Below are positions 18,267 to 26,936 of a stretch of DNA of 62,724 nt, piece by piece. The DNA lies in the NCBI RefSeq assembly GCF_905233635.1, contig NZ_CAJODG010000005.1, positions 1 to 62,724 on the forward strand, in the 5' to 3' direction. Position numbers and translations under genes: made by a program. Below the pieces are notes generated by a model. That model was not told where the DNA came from, searched no databases, and was given only the letters and a program-made list of their open reading frames with translations. This stretch comes from Selenomonas sp. AE3005. Its GTDB lineage: Bacteria; Bacillota; Negativicutes; Selenomonadales; Selenomonadaceae. Every line of letters starts with the position of its first letter. The stretch's first letter is position 1.

Positions 18267-18788
18267 ATGGCAAATATACATAAAGACCGTCTGATTGATT
18301 TTACCGTATTTGCGGAAGGCGAAAGAAAACTGGGGACGGCAGATGTAACGCTCCCGACATTGTCCTATCAGACAGAAACTCTTTCCGGTGCAGGCATTGC
18401 CGGTGAGATGGAAACGCCGGCACTGGGACATACTGAAAGCTCAGAAGTAGAAATCAATTGGCGTACAGTAAATAGTGACCTGTTTGAACTGTTTGAACCG
18501 CGTTCTCACAGTTTGGAGTTCCGCGGAGCTAATCAATATTATGATGCAGGCAACGGTGAGTTGAAGGTTGTGCCGGTGGCTGTATTCGTCAAGGCATTAC
18601 CGAAAGAAACGGATATGGGTTCCATGGAATCTAACAGCACCAGTGACAGTACCACGACAATGGAATGCACATATATCAAGGTAGTAATTGATGGCGTTAC
18701 CAAGCTTGAAATCGATAAACCTAATTATGTGCATAAGGTCAACGGCAAGGATTATGCGGCTGATATTAGGTCAGCCCTTGGACTGTAA
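18267..18788 (+). CDS. major tail tube protein (FII family)
   Basis: 173 aa, beta-rich, directly after the sheath gene and with the P2 FII-like pattern (HKDRLIDFTVFAEGERKLGTADVTLP ... LEIDKPNYVHKVNGKDYAADIRSALGL). Stacked hexamers form the inner tube. ATG 18267 is preceded by AGGAGGTGA at ideal spacing; a GTG nine bases upstream lies inside that ribosome site. Confidence 0.88.
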   Translation: MANIHKDRLIDFTVFAEGERKLGTADVTLPTLSYQTETLSGAGIAGEMETPALGHTESSEVEINWRTVNSDLFELFEPRSHSLEFRGANQYYDAGNGELKVVPVAVFVKALPKETDMGSMESNSTSDSTTTMECTYIKVVIDGVTKLEIDKPNYVHKVNGKDYAADIRSALGL

Positions 18789-18801
18789 ATAAAAGATTAA
18801 G

Positions 18802-18822
18802 CGGCTGCCGAGGCGGCAGCCG
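18802..18822 (+). promoter_or_regulatory. hairpin just ahead of the chaperone ribosome site
   Basis: A perfect 9-bp stem (CGGCTGCCG / CGGCAGCCG) with a 3-base loop, ending about 2 bases before the GGAGG of the tail chaperone. There is no U-run, so it is not a classic terminator. It may lower translation or act as an RNA-processing or stability element between the abundant tube mRNA and the scarcer chaperone mRNA. Confidence 0.5.
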
Positions 18823-18837
18823 TTGGAGGATATAGTG

Positions 18838-19137
18838 ATGAAACTCAAACTGAGCAAAACAGTCTCATATAACAATGTGGATTATAAAGAGCTGGAATTT
18901 GATTTTGAGGGCCTTACAGGTTTTGACCTTATGAAGGCTACCGAAAAGCTCAATGTCAAGGGTATGCGCAATATGGTGCCCTATCTCTCTATGGAGTATC
19001 ATGTAGCAGTCGCTGCAGCGGCCGCTAAAGTAGATACTGACGTAATCGGCAGAATGGCTGCCCCGGATTTTGTACAGGCAACTATGGCGGCGCAAAATTT
19101 TTTACTAGGCACCAGCTTGGGAGCGACGCAGATGTAA
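18838..19137 (+). CDS. tail assembly chaperone (gpE-like)
   Basis: 99 aa, between the tube and tape-measure genes, as P2 gpE. The pattern KELEFDFEGLTGFDLMKATEKL ... VAVAAAAAKVD fits phage tail assembly chaperones that coat the tape measure. An AAATTTT slippery site lies 12 codons before the stop and opens the -1 frame. GTG 18835 is an alternative start. Confidence 0.78.
   Translation: MKLKLSKTVSYNNVDYKELEFDFEGLTGFDLMKATEKLNVKGMRNMVPYLSMEYHVAVAAAAAKVDTDVIGRMAAPDFVQATMAAQNFLLGTSLGATQM
19095..19101 (+). promoter_or_regulatory. -1 ribosomal frameshift site in the chaperone gene
   Basis: A canonical X XXY YYZ heptamer, A AAT TTT, in the zero frame of the chaperone gene. After slipping, the -1 frame stays open through 19346, giving about 80 extra codons. 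Homologous E/E' genes in P2-like phages use the same trick. Confidence 0.7.
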
Positions 19138-19346
19138 AAATCAGGAGCGTCCTGACACAACTGCCGGGGGTGACTTTTACCGGTGTGGACTTTTGGGGAA
19201 ATCTACCCATTGGTGAGCTGGAAAAATATTTAGAGGAAATAGTGGAGCAACAAAAAAGCGGCGTTAGGCCGCTTTTATATTACTCATATTATCTTATAGT
19301 CGGTAAGGCAGATAAAGCTGGCTGTCATGATGACGGCAAGCACTAA
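19101..19346 (+). CDS. frameshift extension of the tail chaperone (E'-like)
   Basis: The -1 frame adds TRHQLGSDADVKIRSVLTQLPG, then VTFTGVDFWGNLPIGELEKY and an acidic helix. The final 30 codons run through a terminator hairpin and the end of a reverse-strand gene and look low in quality. The original E' end was therefore probably near 19250 and was lengthened or replaced when the reverse gene came in. It should bind tape measure during tail assembly. Confidence 0.6.
   Translation, partial: FTRHQLGSDADVKIRSVLTQLPGVTFTGVDFWGNLPIGELEKYLEEIVEQQKSGVRPLLYYSYYLIVGKADKAGCHDDGKH
19254..19276. terminator. bidirectional rho-independent terminator
   Basis: A 9-bp perfect stem AAAAGCGGC / GCCGCTTTT around a 5-base loop. 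It has A-tracts on one side and T-tracts on the other, so it can stop transcripts in both directions. Lies 8 bases beyond the stop of the reverse-strand gene. Confidence 0.75.
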
Positions 19347-19580
19347 CCAGATGATAACGGAAGCCTTACCTATGAGGGCGAGAAATAAGAGAGGGACGAG
19401 AGCAAGAATCAGAAAGAAAACAAAGGGAATCATAATGGCAATTATCATATATTGGCCTTTCATAAAAAGGCTGCCCTGATACATGTAATCGTGTAATTCA
19501 GCAATCTTCTGCTGGCGTTCCTTGGTTTCTTTCAGATGTCTGGAAAGACATGTCAAGCGCGAATGAATGAGCCTTAACAT
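19284..19580 (-). CDS. reverse-strand small membrane protein (phage moron)
   Basis: 98 aa. A basic, helical N-terminus (RLTCLSRHLKETKERQQKI) is followed by two strongly hydrophobic segments (residues about 45-65 and 68-88), so it is an inner-membrane protein. On its own strand AGAGGGGGTG precedes the ATG, and a bidirectional terminator follows the stop. These signals plus the opposite direction mark a self-contained cargo gene set into the tail operon. Possible roles are superinfection exclusion or another host-directed effect; no family recognised. Confidence 0.6.
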   Translation of the reverse strand: MLRLIHSRLTCLSRHLKETKERQQKIAELHDYMYQGSLFMKGQYMIIAIMIPFVFFLILALVPLLFLALIGKASVIIWLVLAVIMTASFICLTDYKII

Positions 19581-19635
19581 GGCGATACACCCCCTCTTAT
19601 TGAATATTATAAACTGTTTGGGAAAGGAGGACAAG

Positions 19636-21924
19636 ATGGCAAACAATAGAGAATTTAGCCTGAGTTTTCGGCTGGCGGCCAGTCTGGCCAGCTCCTTTGC
19701 CAGTACTTTTGGTACGGCAGAAAAAGCCATTGGCAATCTTATCAGCATAGCCGGTAAAGTTGCGGCCTTTTCTGTTGTCACGGATGGACTGAAGTCAGCA
19801 TATGATGAGGCTGTAAAATTTGAATCGGCTATGGCTGATGTCCGTAAGGTAGTAGATTTTGATACACCTCAGCAATTTAAGGAAATGAGTGCGGACATAA
19901 TCAATCTGACCAAGACTTTGCCCATGACAGCAGAAGATTTGGCCAAGATTGTAGCAGCAGGTGGGCAAGCAGGCATTGCTAAAGATGACCTGCTGGATTT
20001 TGCTGATGCAGCTGCAAAAATGGGTGTGGCTTTTGATGTTACGGCCGAAGAGGCTGGCGACATGATGGCCAAATGGCGCACAGCCTTCAAGATGAATCAG
20101 AATCAGGTAGTGGAACTGGCCGATAAAATCAACTACCTTGGTAATACCACGGCCGCATCAGCACCGCTTATTTCTGATGTTGTTACGCGTGTTGGCCCCC
20201 TGGGCGGCGTGGCCGGCGTAGCATCCGGTGAAATTGCGGCATTAGGCGCGTCAATGATTGGTGTAGGCACACCATCGGAGGTGGCGGCAACTGGTATTCA
20301 GAACTTCTTGCTGGCCTTGACAGCAGGAAGTTCCATGAGCGATAAGGCTTATATGGCAATGGAACGCCTGGGCTTTGCCGCTGAGGACGTAGCTGCACGT
20401 ATGCAGGTAGACGCTAAAGGAGCTATCCTGGACGTACTGGGAGCTATCAGGCAGTTACCAAAAGAGGAACAGGCGGCAACTCTCTCAACCATTTTTGGCA
20501 AGGAAAGTATCAAGGCTATAGCTCCTCTTTTGGACAACATGGAGAACTTGCAGGCTAATCTGAATAAGGTTGCAGATGCCTCACAATATGCCGGCTCTAT
20601 GCAGGGTGAGTTCGATGCACGCTGTCAGACTACAGAAAACTCAATGCAGCTGCTGGAAAACAAAATAACGGCAGTAGGTATTAGCATCGGAACGGCAATG
20701 TTACCAGCTGTCAATCAGGGTATTGATGCGTTAAGCAGCTTTATTGATATAATCACGGAGACAGTTGGGAAAATGCTGGAGTGGGCGGAGGCAAATCCTC
20801 AGCTTGCTACAGCACTGGAAATCTTCTTTGGGATTTTAACAGTCGGGTTCATAGCGGCAGCCGCTGGTGGTGCAATTTATACTGCAGCTATGACGGCTGC
20901 AACAACGGTAACGAGTGCGTTTGCCTCTGTTATTGCAGTGCTGATGTCACCGATTTTCTTGGTAATAGCTGCTATAGCTGCTCTGGCGGCCACAGCCTAT
21001 CTGCTTTATAAGAATTGGGACACGGTAAAGGAATTCATGGCAAACCTTTGGGAGACTATCAAAGCCAAGTGGAATGCAGCTATGGAGTATATCAGCACAG
21101 CTGTATCGAACTTTGTAGCGTCTGTGAAAGCATTCTTTGCTTCACTACCGGAGCGGATAGCTTATACAGTAGGCTATATCATTGGCTATATCTCAACTTT
21201 GCCGGGGAAGATACAAACCTTTATCACACAGGCGGCTGCTTTTATAAGTGAATTACCGGGAAAACTTATGCAGATGGGGATTTCCTTTATTGCGGCAGCA
21301 GGTGCCTGGCTTAGTAATACATGGAACACCATTGTTACATGGTTTACGCAAATAGTAAGCGGCACAGGAGAGTTTCTTAATCAACTGCCGCAAAAGTGTA
21401 TGGAAGCTGGGGCAAATTTTGTATCCAACGCTAAAAGCTGGGCAAGTGAAGCCTTTTATGCCGTGAAGGAATGGATAAGCAAAATCCCTTCCATGGTGTC
21501 GGATTACATATCCAGCGCGTGGGCTAATATCAAGGCAAAATTTTCCGCTGGTTTTTCCGCTGGCTCTGGTGATGATCCGCCAGGACATGCCCAAGGTGGT
21601 ATTTTCGACAAACCGCATCTTGCCTGGTTTGCTGAAGATGGCCCTGAAGCGGCTATACCGTTGGACGGTTCGCAGAATGCCATGAACCTGTGGCAAAGAG
21701 CAGGCGAAGCATTGGGAGCATTTCCATCGGGCGGAGCAGCAGTCGGAACATCTGCGACACCCAGCACAAATAATTTCACCATGCCTGCTATAAATATCAA
21801 CTTGAATTTCAGCGGGCCCGTTGACCGTCAAAGTGTGATAGATGCGGCTGGAGAAGCAGGGCGCATCTTTGCTGAAGAATACAATCGCTATATGCACGAA
21901 CGGAGGCGGACAAGCTATGCCTAA
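19636..21924 (+). CDS. tape measure protein
   Basis: 762 aa. The TP901-type core (residues about 30-330) includes KFESAMADVRKVVDFDTPQQF and EDLAKIVAAGGQAGIA. Hydrophobic helical segments lie near residues 395-460, and a Gly/Ala-rich end carries the minor-tail HAQGGIFDKPHLAWFAEDGPE motif. It sets tail length and goes through the host membrane during DNA delivery. ATG 19636 is chosen because AAAGGAGG precedes it; the in-frame ATG at 19567 has none and would overlap the reverse gene. Confidence 0.9.
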   Translation: MANNREFSLSFRLAASLASSFASTFGTAEKAIGNLISIAGKVAAFSVVTDGLKSAYDEAVKFESAMADVRKVVDFDTPQQFKEMSADIINLTKTLPMTAEDLAKIVAAGGQAGIAKDDLLDFADAAAKMGVAFDVTAEEAGDMMAKWRTAFKMNQNQVVELADKINYLGNTTAASAPLISDVVTRVGPLGGVAGVASGEIAALGASMIGVGTPSEVAATGIQNFLLALTAGSSMSDKAYMAMERLGFAAEDVAARMQVDAKGAILDVLGAIRQLPKEEQAATLSTIFGKESIKAIAPLLDNMENLQANLNKVADASQYAGSMQGEFDARCQTTENSMQLLENKITAVGISIGTAMLPAVNQGIDALSSFIDIITETVGKMLEWAEANPQLATALEIFFGILTVGFIAAAAGGAIYTAAMTAATTVTSAFASVIAVLMSPIFLVIAAIAALAATAYLLYKNWDTVKEFMANLWETIKAKWNAAMEYISTAVSNFVASVKAFFASLPERIAYTVGYIIGYISTLPGKIQTFITQAAAFISELPGKLMQMGISFIAAAGAWLSNTWNTIVTWFTQIVSGTGEFLNQLPQKCMEAGANFVSNAKSWASEAFYAVKEWISKIPSMVSDYISSAWANIKAKFSAGFSAGSGDDPPGHAQGGIFDKPHLAWFAEDGPEAAIPLDGSQNAMNLWQRAGEALGAFPSGGAAVGTSATPSTNNFTMPAININLNFSGPVDRQSVIDAAGEAGRIFAEEYNRYMHERRRTSYA

Positions 21925-22126
21925 GACGTATACAACGATTCTGGGGGATGTGTGGGATATGATAGCCTACAAAGAATTAGGCTCTACGGCGTACACTGCA
22001 AAGCTGATGGAAGCCAATCAGGAACATATTGAAACCGCTATGTTTTCCGCTGGTACGGTACTGACTATCCCGGATATTGATACCGGCAATACAGCTAAAC
22101 ATATACCTCCTTGGAGGCGTAAATGA
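21917..22126 (+). CDS. tail protein X (LysM-like)
   Basis: 69 aa with the short gpX/LysM-like pattern TTILGDVWDMIAYKELGSTAYTAKLMEAN ... AGTVLTIPDI. In P2, X is needed for tail assembly at the hub. Overlaps the tape-measure stop and the next start. Confidence 0.8.
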   Translation: MPKTYTTILGDVWDMIAYKELGSTAYTAKLMEANQEHIETAMFSAGTVLTIPDIDTGNTAKHIPPWRRK

Positions 22127-23145
22127 AGGCGCGGCGAGCTGCAGCCAAAATAACGTATGACGGTACGGATATAACGGCCAATCTGCAGCCATACCTGTTG
22201 TCCTTTGGCCTGTCAGACGCTATGAGCGGCGAGGCTGACAGTATAGATATCAGCTTAGAAGACAGACAGGGCTTGTGGAAAGGTGACTGGTTGCCAGACC
22301 GGGGCGCTATTTTGGATGTGACTTTAACCACAGAAAATTGGCAAAGCGGCTTGGAAGGTCTTTTGGAACTACCCTTAGGTAAGTTTGAAATAGATGAATT
22401 GCAGCTTGAAGGTGCGCCTAATACGGTAAAGATAAAAGCCGTGTCAATCCCCAACAATACAGCTCTCAGGAGCGTTGCAAAAACACGCTCCTGGGAGAAA
22501 ACAAAGCTGTCTGTCATTGCTGGGGATGTTGCCCGAAATGCCGGAATGGAACTATTTTATGATACAGACGAAGATCCGGAACTTGACCGGGCGGAGCAGA
22601 CAGAGCAAAGCGACCTTGAATTCTTACAAAAGCTGACGAAAGATAACGGCCTTGCGCTGAAAGTCTCAGATAAGCAGATAGTCATCTTCGATATGGTGAA
22701 GTATGAGAAAGCTGATCCAATAGCTACATTGAGGCGTGGTACATCAAGCCTGCTAAATTATTCCATAACAGCGACGATCCATGAGGTATATAAGGCTTGC
22801 CATGTTAAATACAAAGACAGCAAAAGCGGCAACCTTATCGAATACACCTTTACTGCGCCAGGTAAAGAAAAGGAAGATGGGCTGACGCTACAGGTCAATG
22901 AAGAAGTAAAAAGCATAGCCGAGGCGGAAAAGCTGGCAAAAAAGAAACTAAGGGAAAAGAATTGTGAGGAAATAACAGTATCCATAACGGCCTTAGGCTC
23001 TTTTGATTTGCTGGCATCCAATACAGTTATGCTGGAGAATTTTGGAAAGTTTGATGGAAAATACATAATTGTCCATAGTAACCATAGCCTGGGCAGTGGT
23101 TACACAACCAAGATAGATTTGAGGAGGTGCCTGAATGGATACTGA
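22123..23145 (+). CDS. tail hub protein D (gpD family)
   Basis: 340 aa, matching P2 D/late-control family proteins: an N-terminal GTDITANLQPYLLSFGLSD, a central SDLEFLQKLTKDNGLALKVSDKQIVIFD and a C-terminal beta domain. This protein forms the hub between tube and spike (a gp27-like role). In some phages the name refers to a control function, but structure is the likelier role here. Confidence 0.85.
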   Translation: MKARRAAAKITYDGTDITANLQPYLLSFGLSDAMSGEADSIDISLEDRQGLWKGDWLPDRGAILDVTLTTENWQSGLEGLLELPLGKFEIDELQLEGAPNTVKIKAVSIPNNTALRSVAKTRSWEKTKLSVIAGDVARNAGMELFYDTDEDPELDRAEQTEQSDLEFLQKLTKDNGLALKVSDKQIVIFDMVKYEKADPIATLRRGTSSLLNYSITATIHEVYKACHVKYKDSKSGNLIEYTFTAPGKEKEDGLTLQVNEEVKSIAEAEKLAKKKLREKNCEEITVSITALGSFDLLASNTVMLENFGKFDGKYIIVHSNHSLGSGYTTKIDLRRCLNGY

Positions 23146-23536
23146 GGTAAAGAACCTGATAAGAAAAGGCATTGTTTCTCAGATTGATGCAACCGCCTGC
23201 ACTGTAAAGGTGACTTTTGAAGAAAAAGATGGGGCTATATCACCGTGGTTACATCCCTTGTCCCGGGGAAGTTCAAAAAACCGTGATTATTGGTTGCCAG
23301 ATGTGGGCGATACTGTAGTCTGCCTGATGGATCCGTCCAGTAAGAATAAAAATGACGGCTGGATATTAGGGACGGCCTTTTCCGATAGACAGCCACCGAA
23401 TGCCACCAGCGTAGATGTGCGCAGGATAGATTTTGGTGACGGTTCATTTATAGAATTTAATCGTGCTACAGGCAGTTTAACGATTAAATGCAAGGGCAAG
23501 GTCACTATTAACGGTAGCAGTATCAATCTGAACTAA
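23135..23536 (+). CDS. baseplate assembly protein V (spike)
   Basis: 133 aa: an N-terminal OB-like domain (GIVSQIDATACTVKVTFEEKDGAISPWLHPLSR ... WLPDVGDTVVCLMD) and a short repetitive beta end (GSLTIKCKGKVTINGSSINLN) that fits a trimeric beta-helix spike, as P2 gpV. Shorter than P2 V, so the membrane-piercing tip is probably the PAAR protein encoded next. Confidence 0.85.
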   Translation: MDTEVKNLIRKGIVSQIDATACTVKVTFEEKDGAISPWLHPLSRGSSKNRDYWLPDVGDTVVCLMDPSSKNKNDGWILGTAFSDRQPPNATSVDVRRIDFGDGSFIEFNRATGSLTIKCKGKVTINGSSINLN

Positions 23537-23548
23537 GGAGGGGTGGAA

Positions 23549-23869
23549 ATGCCAGCTATAACCCGTGTTGATGATGGCACATCAGGAGTTTGTAATATTG
23601 GTGAACCATGTTGCCCTCATGGTAGGTCGGGGAACAATAGTACTGGAAGTCCGAACGTATTTGTAAACGGCATACCATTACACCGCTTATCAGATACAGG
23701 CCCTACAAACTGCCCTCACGGTGGAACTTTTTGCAGTACCGCCGGCAGTAGTTCAGTTTTTTGTAATGGCTTGCCAGTAACGCGCATCGGGGATGTTACT
23801 ACCTGCAAGGTGTGCGGACAAACAGGAAACCATACCGCAGGAAGTCCGAACGTATTTGCTGGTGGGTGA
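23549..23869 (+). CDS. PAAR-type spike tip protein
   Basis: 106 aa with two similar halves, each carrying SPNVFVNG/SSSVFCNG turns and cysteine/histidine sets (CCPHGR, NCPHGG, CKVCGQ). This is the metal-bound PAAR cone fold that sharpens phage and type VI spikes. The repeated GSPNVF segments mark the beta prism. ATG 23549 has AAGGAGGGG ahead. Placed right after the V spike gene as expected. Confidence 0.82.
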   Translation: MPAITRVDDGTSGVCNIGEPCCPHGRSGNNSTGSPNVFVNGIPLHRLSDTGPTNCPHGGTFCSTAGSSSVFCNGLPVTRIGDVTTCKVCGQTGNHTAGSPNVFAGG

Positions 23870-23884
23870 AAGGAGGGAGGCTGA

Positions 23885-24406
23885 ATGTCGTTCCTATCAA
23901 ACTTGAGACGGGATAAAGCTGTCAGCCAAACTGCGAACAATATCAATAGTAATCTGAAAAATATACTAAAAGGATATTTGTCACAGGTAGGATTTTCTAC
24001 ACCAATAGGCAGCTTTGGTAAAATTGCTTTTTCAGCATCCTCCCATAAGATAGAAACCTTTGATAACTATCAGCGAGACACCAAAGCGCGAATCGGCAGT
24101 CATGAAATCATGAGCCAAAAACCTGTATTGGAATATTTAGGGGCTGACACTGACACGATTTCCTTCACGATGTTTTTCTCCCGTTTTTGGGGAGTATCCC
24201 CGGAGGAAGAAGTGGATAAAATCAGAGCCATGTGCAGCCAGGGCGAGGCCCATTTTCTTATTCTTAACAATTCGCCGGTTGGTGAAAATAAATGGATTAT
24301 CGAGAGTGTGGGGGAGAGCGTGAAAAAATGGGACAATAATGGCATTGTCTTAGTGGCCACTATCAATGTCAGCCTGCGCGAGTACGTCGAGGAGGTGCTG
24401 ACATGA
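23885..24406 (+). CDS. tail completion protein U-like
   Basis: 173 aa. The region IGSFGKIAFSASSHKIETFDNYQRDTKARIGSHEI ... LEYLGADTDTISFTM follows the P2 gpU plan (RIG.., FLG.., beta strands). Belongs to the tail tip or terminator set of contractile tails. Unusually it lies after the spike rather than before D. Confidence 0.7.
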   Translation: MSFLSNLRRDKAVSQTANNINSNLKNILKGYLSQVGFSTPIGSFGKIAFSASSHKIETFDNYQRDTKARIGSHEIMSQKPVLEYLGADTDTISFTMFFSRFWGVSPEEEVDKIRAMCSQGEAHFLILNNSPVGENKWIIESVGESVKKWDNNGIVLVATINVSLREYVEEVLT

Positions 24407-24723
24407 AGAAGGTAGTCAACATAAACGCCGGCTTGGATAGTGTGGATTTTGCCCCGGCAGACGAGCTGACAGAAATAATCCAGAATGTCAGGACCATCCT
24501 TACTACGCTGAAGAAAACAGTACCTTTGGATAGAGAATTTGGCCTTGACGCTGAAGTGATTGACCAGCCAGTGGGTATGGCGCAGGCAGTGCTTTCGGAA
24601 ACCATTATGGATGCTGTACAAAAGTACGAACCCCGAGTCAAAGTCACCCACATATATTACGAAGGCGACGGGCAGGAAGGGGATATAAAAGTTAGCGTGG
24701 AGGTGAGAATCAATGAATCTTAG
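24403..24723 (+). CDS. baseplate wedge protein W (gp25-like)
   Basis: 106 aa with the GPW/gp25 pattern: EIIQNVRTILTTLKKTVPLDREFGLD and VEVRI at the end. The EPR-like motif of gp25 is represented by PLDREFG. It links sheath to baseplate. Ends in TAG, overlapping the J start. Confidence 0.85.
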   Translation: MKKVVNINAGLDSVDFAPADELTEIIQNVRTILTTLKKTVPLDREFGLDAEVIDQPVGMAQAVLSETIMDAVQKYEPRVKVTHIYYEGDGQEGDIKVSVEVRINES

Positions 24724-25852
24724 CAACCTGCCGGCTATTGAATTTGTGGATGCAGATACAGAGACTGCCAAAGCAGAGATAATAGCCAAATATGAAGAGA
24801 TATCCGGCAGGAGTTTGGCAGCAGCTGACCCCATCAGGCTTTTTTTGGAAAGCGTGGCGGCGGAAAATGCCCAGCTTCGGGCGGCTATCAACAAAGCAGG
24901 AAAAATGAACTTGCTGGCCTATGCGGTAGGGGATTACCTTGACCATCTGGGGGTACTGGTGGATACAGACAGACTGGCGGCGTCAAGGGCGCAAACCACT
25001 ATAGAGTTTACATTGTCAGCAGCATTGCAGATAGCGGTTACTATTCCTGCAGGGACGCGCATTACAGATATGAGTCAGACAGCGATTTTTGCCACAAGTG
25101 AAACCTTGACCATAGCGGCAGGGCAAATCACTGGAACGGTAACAGCATATTGTACCGAGGCAGGAACTGCAGGCAATGGCTATATAGCCGGACAGTTGCA
25201 AACGCTTATAGACCCTGTTCCGTATGTGGAAAGTGCATTTAATAAAACCATCAGCGTTGGTGGGGCGGATATTGAAGATGATGATGATTACCGGGAACGC
25301 ATACATCTTGCGCCGGAAAGTTTTTCCGTAGCCGGCCCTAAAGGTGCGTATGAATTTTGGGCAAAATCCGCCAGTTCCTTAGTAGAAGATGTGGCTGTAT
25401 TTGGCCCAGAAGATGGACTCGAGCCTGGATGTGTGGAGGTATATCCACTACTTGAAGGTGGGCAGATTCCTACGCAGGAAATCCTTGACGCAGTGCTGGA
25501 AGTGATTAACGACGATAAAATCAGACCACTGACAGACAGAGTATCCGTTCTTCCTCCCAGTACAGTCAGTTATAGGATTGAACTGACCTACTATATTGAC
25601 CGTAGTAACGTAGAAACGGCAACAGCAGTACAGGAAGCTGTGGATAATGCCATAACAAAATACAAATCATGGCAAAAGGCGAAGCTGGGGAGGGATATAG
25701 ATCCTTCAAAGCTGGTTGAGATGATGGTCCAGGCTGGGGCCGTAAAAGTAACTATCGCAAGTCCCGTTATCACAAGCGTGGCAAACAATGCGCTGGCCGT
25801 TGCAGATGATGCTGCTTCAAACATCATCTATGGGGGAATAAGTGATGATTAG
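24713..25852 (+). CDS. baseplate protein J
   Basis: 379 aa with gpJ features: LPAIEFVDADTETAKAEIIAKYEE, then RLAASRAQTTIEFTLSA and the GTRI ... FATSETLTI module, then DDDYRERIHLAPESFSVAGPKGAYEFWAKSAS. Forms the baseplate wedge with W and I. TAG is its real stop, since the natural end of the family falls there and gene I begins on it. Confidence 0.9.
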   Translation: MNLSNLPAIEFVDADTETAKAEIIAKYEEISGRSLAAADPIRLFLESVAAENAQLRAAINKAGKMNLLAYAVGDYLDHLGVLVDTDRLAASRAQTTIEFTLSAALQIAVTIPAGTRITDMSQTAIFATSETLTIAAGQITGTVTAYCTEAGTAGNGYIAGQLQTLIDPVPYVESAFNKTISVGGADIEDDDDYRERIHLAPESFSVAGPKGAYEFWAKSASSLVEDVAVFGPEDGLEPGCVEVYPLLEGGQIPTQEILDAVLEVINDDKIRPLTDRVSVLPPSTVSYRIELTYYIDRSNVETATAVQEAVDNAITKYKSWQKAKLGRDIDPSKLVEMMVQAGAVKVTIASPVITSVANNALAVADDAASNIIYGGISDD

Positions 25853-26921
25853 CATAAAGGACATTTCCCTGCTGGATATAATGCCGGAGAATTTGCTGGC
25901 AGATAAGAATGTACTAAATGCAGCCAAAGCCATTGATGAGCAAACTCAGGATATTGCAGAGAAAATCAAGTATGCGATTCTGCTGGCAAGGTCTGATGAA
26001 CTTGATGGCAAATTGCTAGATTTGCTGGCTTGGCAGTGGCATGCGGACTTCTATGAAGCAAGTATGGACTTGGCCACCAAACTCAAACTGGTAAAGAAAT
26101 CCATTGCATGGCACAGGCGAAAGGGAACAAAAGCAGCGGTTGAGGAAGCAGTAAATGCCGTTTTTGGTGAAGCTCATGTTTTAGAATGGTTTGAATATGG
26201 CGGAGAACCATATCACTTTAAAATTGACCTGCTGGATGCAGATGGAATTACTCAAAACAAATACGATACAATCATTCGCTTGGTTGAAACTGTAAAGAAT
26301 ACTCGTAGTGTTTTAGAGGGATTCGATATAAGGAAAACCGTAAGCTTGAGTGATGAATCCAGCATAAAGTATGGACAGGTTTTGTGGCTGAATGGCTACA
26401 GGCGGACGCATATTAAGACGCCGGAAAACACATCACTATCTATTGGTTACGGCTTTGGCGATTTCTCACATGGACGGCAAATAATCAATTGCGGTCCGGC
26501 TTATTTATCAGACAATCATATAATCCGTCTTGGAATAGCCAGGGCGCTCAATGGTGTTATTCGTGTTGAATGTGATACATCGGAGATTCCGGAGGAGTTC
26601 AGGAATATTCTTATGCCATCTGTATCCGGCCCTTATATCGGCAGTGGCACATTCAGCCATGGATATAAACGTGTGGGTTTGCAACTCCCAGATGATGTAT
26701 CCGTAGAAATATCAGGCGGTAGTATACTTTGCCAAATCGGTACACGGGTGACAGGGCTGGAAGTACCGGAAGATGCAGATAATGCTGCAGCTTATGGTAC
26801 GCATAGCTTACGGTTGGGGCGCATAAGAGTACCGGCAGATACATCAGAGATTACCATGGGAGGTTTCAGAAGTGCCCATGCAGGTATTGCTCATGCCGGC
26901 ATAAGTCAGGCAGGTTTATAA
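25845..26921 (+). CDS. tail protein I with an added C-terminal domain
   Basis: 358 aa. The first 180 residues are gpI-like (ISLLDIMPENLLADKNVLNAAKAID ... WHRRKGTKAAVEEAVNAVFG). The remaining 180 are beta-rich with repeating short blocks (SGPYIGSGTFSHGYKRVGLQL, GTHSLRLGRIRVP). P2 I is about 180 aa, so the end is an extra domain, perhaps docking the fibre. ATG 25845 is favoured over GTG 25842. Confidence 0.8.
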   Translation: MISIKDISLLDIMPENLLADKNVLNAAKAIDEQTQDIAEKIKYAILLARSDELDGKLLDLLAWQWHADFYEASMDLATKLKLVKKSIAWHRRKGTKAAVEEAVNAVFGEAHVLEWFEYGGEPYHFKIDLLDADGITQNKYDTIIRLVETVKNTRSVLEGFDIRKTVSLSDESSIKYGQVLWLNGYRRTHIKTPENTSLSIGYGFGDFSHGRQIINCGPAYLSDNHIIRLGIARALNGVIRVECDTSEIPEEFRNILMPSVSGPYIGSGTFSHGYKRVGLQLPDDVSVEISGGSILCQIGTRVTGLEVPEDADNAAAYGTHSLRLGRIRVPADTSEITMGGFRSAHAGIAHAGISQAGL

Positions 26922-26936
26922 AAGGAGGCTTAAATT

